Source: Sphingomonadales bacterium (GTDB lineage: Bacteria > Pseudomonadota > Alphaproteobacteria > Sphingomonadales > Sphingomonadaceae). From it: a stretch of DNA of 32,419 bases. The stretch's first letter is position 1, and each line of letters begins with the position of its first letter. A program made the translations under genes and the position numbers. Under the pieces are notes generated by a model. The model did not search any database. It worked only from the letters and a program-made list of their open reading frames with translations, and was not told the origin of the DNA. The stretch covers positions 1 through 32,419 of the forward strand of contig VMTF01000060.1 of the NCBI GenBank assembly GCA_013791705.1, in the 5' to 3' direction. This document shows positions 27,535 through 32,419 of this stretch, piece after piece.

Positions 27535-28350
27535 TCAGCGCATGTCCGCGCCGCCGTTCGCGCGCAGCGTTTCGCCGGTGACGAAGCCGCTCGCGTCGGC
27601 AGCGAGGAACAGGATCACGCGCGCGATGTCGATCGGTTGCCCGATCCGCCCGAGCGCGGCATTGGCGGCCCGCGCGGCGAACAGTTCCTGTTTCGCGTCC
27701 TCGATCACCGAACCGTCCTCGCGCGTGAAGCGATAGCTTACCATCGGGGTATCGATGAAGCCGGGTGCAACCGCATTGACCCGGACCCCGGCAGCGCCGA
27801 CTTCCGCCGCCAGCGTGCGGGTGAGCGCGTTCACCCCCGCCTTGGTCAGTGAATAGACCGCGAGGCCCGGAGCCGGCGATTCGGCGCCTTGCGACGAGAT
27901 GTTGATGATCGAGCCCCGCCCTTCCGGCACCATCCGGCGGGCGGCGGCGGCCGAGCCGAAGAACACGCCCTTGAGATTGATCGCGATCAGGCGGTCGAGC
28001 GTCGCCTCATCGACATCGACCAGCAGCGCCGGGGCCGCCGCCACGCCGGCGGCATTGAGCCAGACATCGATCGGCGCGATCGCCCGCGCCGCATCGGCCA
28101 GCCGCTCCACTTGCGTCCGGTCGGCGACATCGGTCGGGATCGCCATCGCCGCGCCGCCCGGTTCGGCGCCCAGTTCGGCGGCGATTTCAGCAAGCGCGGC
28201 GGCGTTGCGGTCTGCCAGCACGACCCGTGCGCCAGCCCGCGCGAACACCCGCGCCGCCTCCCGGCCGATCCCGGACGCGGCCCCGGTCACCACCGCGAGC
28301 TTGCCGGTGAGTGCATAAGCGGCGGACTGCTGATTTGTGGCCATGGTCAT
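27535..28350 (-). CDS. SDR family NAD(P)-dependent oxidoreductase
   Basis: LAVVTGAASGIGREAARVFARAGARVVLADRN, NAAGVAAAPA, NISSQGAESPAPGLAVYSLTKAG. Confidence 0.92.
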   Translation of the reverse strand: MTMATNQQSAAYALTGKLAVVTGAASGIGREAARVFARAGARVVLADRNAAALAEIAAELGAEPGGAAMAIPTDVADRTQVERLADAARAIAPIDVWLNAAGVAAAPALLVDVDEATLDRLIAINLKGVFFGSAAAARRMVPEGRGSIINISSQGAESPAPGLAVYSLTKAGVNALTRTLAAEVGAAGVRVNAVAPGFIDTPMVSYRFTREDGSVIEDAKQELFAARAANAALGRIGQPIDIARVILFLAADASGFVTGETLRANGGADMR

Positions 28351-28505
28351 TTCGTGCTCCCGTCATCGGCGCGTGATGCCCTTGCAGCGACGCCGCAGAT
28401 CGCTTGACCACGGCCGCCTCGCGGACTTAGGCTGACGGGTGGCAATGCCGCGCCCGGCCGGGCGCCCTGCCACCGGGGAAGAGGCATGATGGCAAGGCAT
28501 TCGTC

Positions 28506-29312
28506 GTGAGCCTGATCGCGCGCGCCGGTTCGGAGCCCGGCCATCTGGGCTTTCGCGTGCGCCTGCCGACCGACCGCCGCAATATTTCGCGCTCGGCTGC
28601 CCGCGCGCTTGATGTGCTCGAATTCTTCGGAACGGCGCGCCGGCCGCTGCGGGCGGTGGAGATCGCGCGCGAGCTTGAAATGTCGCCGTCGAGCGCGAAC
28701 CAGTTGCTCAAGACGATGGTCGATTCGGCGCACCTCGTGTTCGACGCGCGGGAGAAGACCTACCTCCCCTCGCCGCGCCTGGCGGCGTTCGGGAGCTGGA
28801 TGGGCGGCATCTATGGCGGCACCGGCCCGCTGCACGATCTGGTTGACGCGGTGCGCGCGCGCACCGGAATGGTCGTGACGATCACCACACCCAACGACCT
28901 GTCGATGCAGATCGTCGATCTGGCCGGCCCGGAAGGGCAACCGGCGCAGCGCGGCCTGCAGGTGCCGCTGTTCGGCTCGGCCACCGGCAGTGCCTATCTG
29001 GCCGGGCTCGACGATGCCGAAGTGCGCCGCCTGGCGCGGCGCGCCCGCATTCCCGATACCGACCTGCCCGCGATCCATGCGGTGCTCGACCAGATTCGCG
29101 CGGTCGGCCTGGCCGATGGCCCGAGCGGCGGTCCGGGCAACTGGTCGCTCGCGATGGTGCTGCCGCTGCTTCTGGCCGGTTTCCCCTCGGTGCTGGGGCT
29201 CGCAGGTCCCGCCGCAGACGTCCGGGCGAACATGGCCCAGTTGACCGCCGCGATGCGCGAGGCCGTTGCGGTGCATTTCAATCGCTCACGCGCTCGCGCA
29301 CGAAGTCGGTGA
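28506..29312 (+). CDS. IclR family transcriptional regulator
   Basis: GTG start; SRSAARALDVLEFFGTARRPLRAVEIARELEMSPSSANQLLKTMVDSAHLVFDAREKTYLPSPRLA. Confidence 0.9.
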   Translation: MSLIARAGSEPGHLGFRVRLPTDRRNISRSAARALDVLEFFGTARRPLRAVEIARELEMSPSSANQLLKTMVDSAHLVFDAREKTYLPSPRLAAFGSWMGGIYGGTGPLHDLVDAVRARTGMVVTITTPNDLSMQIVDLAGPEGQPAQRGLQVPLFGSATGSAYLAGLDDAEVRRLARRARIPDTDLPAIHAVLDQIRAVGLADGPSGGPGNWSLAMVLPLLLAGFPSVLGLAGPAADVRANMAQLTAAMREAVAVHFNRSRARARSR

Positions 29313-30156
29313 CTTCGGCGAAGACTTGCTCTGCCCCCGCAAGATCCCGGCTGCGCATCACCGCGACATGCTCCATGTCCGGAATCACGCTGAGCCTGAC
29401 AGGGCGGCCAGCCTCGGTCAGCCGATCGTGAAATGCGCGGGCATCGGCCGCCAGAACCTCCCCGGCCCCGACGCACTGGTAAGTCGGCGGGATTCCCCGG
29501 ACCCGCGCAAACAACGGCGACGCCATCGGATCGCCGGCGGAATGGCCTTGCAGATATTGATCGGCTGCTTCGGCCGCTGATGCGCCGGAAAACACCGGAT
29601 CGCTCCCGGCATTTTCGGCGTAACAGGCATTCGTCACCGTCAGATCGAGCCAGGGCGAAAGGAGGATCAACCCGGTCAGCGGAATGCCGCGATTCGCGCA
29701 GATCGCGGCAAGGCCCGCCGCGAGCCCGCCGCCAGCCGAATCGCCCGAGAGAATGAGCCGCCCGACCCCCAGCGCCAGCGCGCCCTCGATGGCCGCCACG
29801 CCGTCGATAAGCCCGGCGGGAAAGGGATGCTCGGGCGCCAGGCGGTATTCCGGGCAAATCACCTCGACATCGCACGCAGCGGCAAGCGCCTCTGCGAAGG
29901 GCGCCGCATATTCCGGACTGCCGAGACGGTAGCCGCCACCATGCCAGTGCAGCACGGTCCCGCGCGCCGCGCCGCCGGGATTGAAGCGCAGCGCGCGCAC
30001 AGCCCCTGATCGGCCGTCGCCCAGGCGGCACTCGCGCTCAGGATAGGTGCCCAGCGCGGCCCGGCTTGCCGCGCGCCGCGCGGCGACGGCATCGGGCGCC
30101 GGATAGCCGGGCCGTTCCTGTGGCAGCTCACTGACCGGCAGCGGCGCTTCCCTCAC
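29278..30156 (-). CDS. Alpha/beta-hydrolase, HSL-type esterase/lipase
   Basis: HWHGGGYRLGSPEYA oxyanion motif, LSGDSAGGGLAAGLA nucleophile, VIPDMEHVAV; GTG start overlaps the SDR stop (GTGA). Confidence 0.92.
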   Translation of the reverse strand: MREAPLPVSELPQERPGYPAPDAVAARRAASRAALGTYPERECRLGDGRSGAVRALRFNPGGAARGTVLHWHGGGYRLGSPEYAAPFAEALAAACDVEVICPEYRLAPEHPFPAGLIDGVAAIEGALALGVGRLILSGDSAGGGLAAGLAAICANRGIPLTGLILLSPWLDLTVTNACYAENAGSDPVFSGASAAEAADQYLQGHSAGDPMASPLFARVRGIPPTYQCVGAGEVLAADARAFHDRLTEAGRPVRLSVIPDMEHVAVMRSRDLAGAEQVFAEVTDFVRERVSD

Positions 30157-30968
30157 GGATCGAGCCCGAGCGTGCCCTGCCCCGAGACGACCGGCGGCGG
30201 ACCAAACCCGCCGGTGGCGAGGAAGCCGCCATCGACCGCCAAAGTCTGCCCGGTCACGTAGTCGGACATGTCGGACAGGAAGAAGGTTACCGCCTTGCCG
30301 ATATCCTCGACCGTGCCGCGCCGCGCCATCGGCACATAGGGCGCGATCCGCGCGCGCTCTTCTTCCGGGCTCCCCAAGGGGATGCGCGGTGTCACGATCC
30401 CGCCCGGCGCGACGCAGTTCACGCGGATGCCGTGCGGCGACCATTCGGCCGCCATCGTCTTGACCAGATGGACTACCCCGGCCTTCGCCGCGCCATAGGC
30501 GCCGTGATGCGCGGCCGAACGGATGCCGTCGATCGAGGCAATGCAGACGATCCTGCCGCTGCCGCGCGCCAGCATCCCCTTCGCCACTTCGCGGGACGTG
30601 AGAAACACGTGGCGCAGATTGCGGCTGTGATCGCGGTCCCAGGTTTCGGCGGACATCTCGGCGAGCGGCGCCCAGCCGGCCATGCCGACGATCATGACCA
30701 GCCCGTCGAGCGGCCCGAACTCCTTTTCCACTTTGGCGACGGCCGCGACGATTTGCGCCTCGTCGGTAACGTCGGCCGAAAGCGCATAGGCGGAAACGCC
30801 CTTCTGCCGCACTTCGGCGCAGACCCGTTCAGCGCGCTCCAGCTCGATATCGAGAATGGCAAGGTCCGCCCCGAGCGAGGCGAGCAGGCGCGCACTAGCC
30901 TCGCCCATGCCTTGCCCGCCGCCGGTGATGAGCACGCGTTTGCCCTTGAGGCCGAATAGTTCCTGCAT
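30153..30968 (-). CDS. SDR family NAD(P)-dependent oxidoreductase
   Basis: MQELFGLKGKRVLITGGGQGMGEASARLL, CIASIDGIRSAAHHGAYGAAKAG, GGFLATGG. Confidence 0.92.
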   Translation of the reverse strand: MQELFGLKGKRVLITGGGQGMGEASARLLASLGADLAILDIELERAERVCAEVRQKGVSAYALSADVTDEAQIVAAVAKVEKEFGPLDGLVMIVGMAGWAPLAEMSAETWDRDHSRNLRHVFLTSREVAKGMLARGSGRIVCIASIDGIRSAAHHGAYGAAKAGVVHLVKTMAAEWSPHGIRVNCVAPGGIVTPRIPLGSPEEERARIAPYVPMARRGTVEDIGKAVTFFLSDMSDYVTGQTLAVDGGFLATGGFGPPPVVSGQGTLGLDP

Positions 30969-30972
30969 CCTC

Positions 30973-32199
30973 TTACTCCTTGATTTGTTCAAGTGATGCC
31001 TCAGGCGTACGCGACCACAGGCGCGCCGTCACGGACTGTTGTTCTTCCGCCTTGCGAAGCTGTTCGGCCAACCCTTCGGCCACCCGGCCCTTGCCGCGCT
31101 TTTTCAGTTCGGGAATGACGCGGGTGCCGAGCAGCTCGATCGACTTCATCACCGCTTCGTGCGGCAGGTAGCCGAAGTTCAGGTAGCACAGCACCTGATC
31201 GCCCCCGATTTCCTCGTAGCGCTCCAGCTTGCGGATGCATTCCTCCGGCGTGCCGACCACCACCATGTCCTCGCGATCGAACTCGGTGATGTCGAACTCG
31301 CCGCGCGCCTGGGCGGAAAGCAGCGGAAAGGCCTTTTCCTGCTCTTCGGGCGAGAGGTGCGCCATTTCCCACTTGAGGTGGAATTCGGCGAGGCCCTTGT
31401 ACCACCACCACATCGATTCCCACAGGCGGTTGGTCCCGAAGCTTTCGCGCGATTCGACGCAGTGGACCAGTGTGTAGGCGCCGACCTTGTTGGTGTGGAC
31501 CCCGGTCAGCGGGACGGCGTTCTGCTGCGCCTCGCGGTAGGCCGCGATCACCTTTTGCAGCGCATCGAGCGGCTGCATGATCGAGAAGCACAGCAGCCCG
31601 CAGCCGTTTTCACCGGCCATCGTTGCGCTAGACGGGGTCGCCGCCGCGATCCACGCCGGCGGGTGCGGAAACTGGTAGGGCTTGGGCGTGACCATCCGCT
31701 TGGGAAAGTCGAGATATTCCGAGTGTTCCTCGTAGTATTCCTGCTCCCACATGCCGACGACCGTGCGCGCGGCGGCCTTGAGCTTGTCCTTGCTCGCCGG
31801 GATATCGACGCCGAACGCGGCCTGCTCCATCGGGGTCGAGCGCCCCATCCCCCAGATCGCCCGTCCGCCCGACAGCAGATCGACCGTCGCGACCTTTTCG
31901 GCCACGCGCGCCGGATGGATGAACTCGTGCGGCATCAGCGCGACGCCGAAGCCGAGCTTGATGTTCTTCGTCACTTGCGAAAGCGCGCCGAGCACCACTT
32001 CGTTCGACGGCATGTGACTGCGGTTCTCGCGGAAATGGTGCTCCACGCACCACACCGCCTCGAAGCCCAACTGGTCCGCCAGGACGATCTGCGCAATGTT
32101 GTCCTTGTAGACCACGCGCTCGGCCGCGCGCTGCCCCCAGGGATGCGCACCGGCCCATGGGCGCGGCACGTCGAACTCGTAAAGGAGGCCCAGTTCCAT
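30973..32199 (-). CDS. LLM-class flavin-dependent oxidoreductase (bacterial luciferase family)
   Basis: MELGLLYEFDVPRPW..., QLGFEAVWCVEHHF, LGFGVALMPHEFIHPARVAEKVATVDLLSGGRAIWGMGR, HPPAWIAAATPSSATMAGENGCGLL. Confidence 0.92.
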   Translation of the reverse strand: MELGLLYEFDVPRPWAGAHPWGQRAAERVVYKDNIAQIVLADQLGFEAVWCVEHHFRENRSHMPSNEVVLGALSQVTKNIKLGFGVALMPHEFIHPARVAEKVATVDLLSGGRAIWGMGRSTPMEQAAFGVDIPASKDKLKAAARTVVGMWEQEYYEEHSEYLDFPKRMVTPKPYQFPHPPAWIAAATPSSATMAGENGCGLLCFSIMQPLDALQKVIAAYREAQQNAVPLTGVHTNKVGAYTLVHCVESRESFGTNRLWESMWWWYKGLAEFHLKWEMAHLSPEEQEKAFPLLSAQARGEFDITEFDREDMVVVGTPEECIRKLERYEEIGGDQVLCYLNFGYLPHEAVMKSIELLGTRVIPELKKRGKGRVAEGLAEQLRKAEEQQSVTARLWSRTPEASLEQIKE

Positions 32200-32230
32200 C
32201 GTTATCTCCCGGATTCTGTTCTTGGGAGGG

Positions 32231-32260
32231 AGCATAGGGACGAGACCGGCCGCCGCACAA
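32231..32260 (-). promoter_or_regulatory. Putative sigma70-like promoter of the LLM/SDR/esterase operon
   Basis: Minus strand TTGTGC-18 bp-TATGCT, about 32 bp upstream of the ATG; GGGAGA RBS before the start. Confidence 0.35.
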
Positions 32261-32335
32261 TGGCGACCCGCGAAATCCGTGATTACGCATGTTTGTGTGG
32301 TGCGGCGAACCCCTCCGGCCGCAGAGTCTTTGGTT

Positions 32336-32360
32336 GGGGGGGGGGGGGGGGGGGGGGGGG
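32336..32360. repeat. Poly-G homopolymer (25 G), probable artefact at contig end
   Basis: Uninterrupted G run followed by G/C-only sequence to the window end. Confidence 0.85.
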
Positions 32361-32419
32361 AGCCGGCGCCCCCCCCCAAACCCCGGCAGAGCGGCGCCCG
32401 CCCGCCGCCCGGGCGGAGC

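Overview
GC-rich window (about 32.4 kb) with a coding style and gene content typical of an alphaproteobacterium, probably a sphingomonad (inference; not verifiable here). It is densely packed with short operons of small-molecule catabolism genes. I support 31 CDSs: an acyl-CoA synthetase, a CaiB/BaiF CoA-transferase, two enoyl-CoA hydratases, five SDRs, two SnoaL/NTF2-like proteins, a sulfotransferase plus DUF1214-like pair, a Gfo/Idh/MocA dehydrogenase, a class II aldolase, an MFS exporter of the MFS_3 type, an epoxide hydrolase, a DUF2889 protein, three other alpha/beta-hydrolases, two tandem PF04909-type amidohydrolases, a nitronate monooxygenase, a quinone oxidoreductase, a Tyr phosphatase, an LLM-class flavin monooxygenase, four TetR and one IclR regulators, and a small secreted PRC-barrel-like protein. 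No rRNA, tRNA, CRISPR array, transposase or phage genes were recognised. The main leads are: an LLM monooxygenase/SDR/esterase operon with Baeyer-Villiger-like logic; a TetR gene whose start codon abuts a perfect inverted repeat containing a promoter-like sequence (possible leaderless self-repression); a 10-bp motif shared upstream of two same-strand operons; a tandem amidohydrolase bicistron with its own terminator; and a Tyr phosphatase embedded by start/stop overlaps in a beta-oxidation-like operon. Homopolymer tracts (29 C at 1719-1747 and 25 G at 32336-32360) and the extreme G/C ends look like sequencing or assembly artefacts. The catabolic substrate cannot be assigned from sequence alone.
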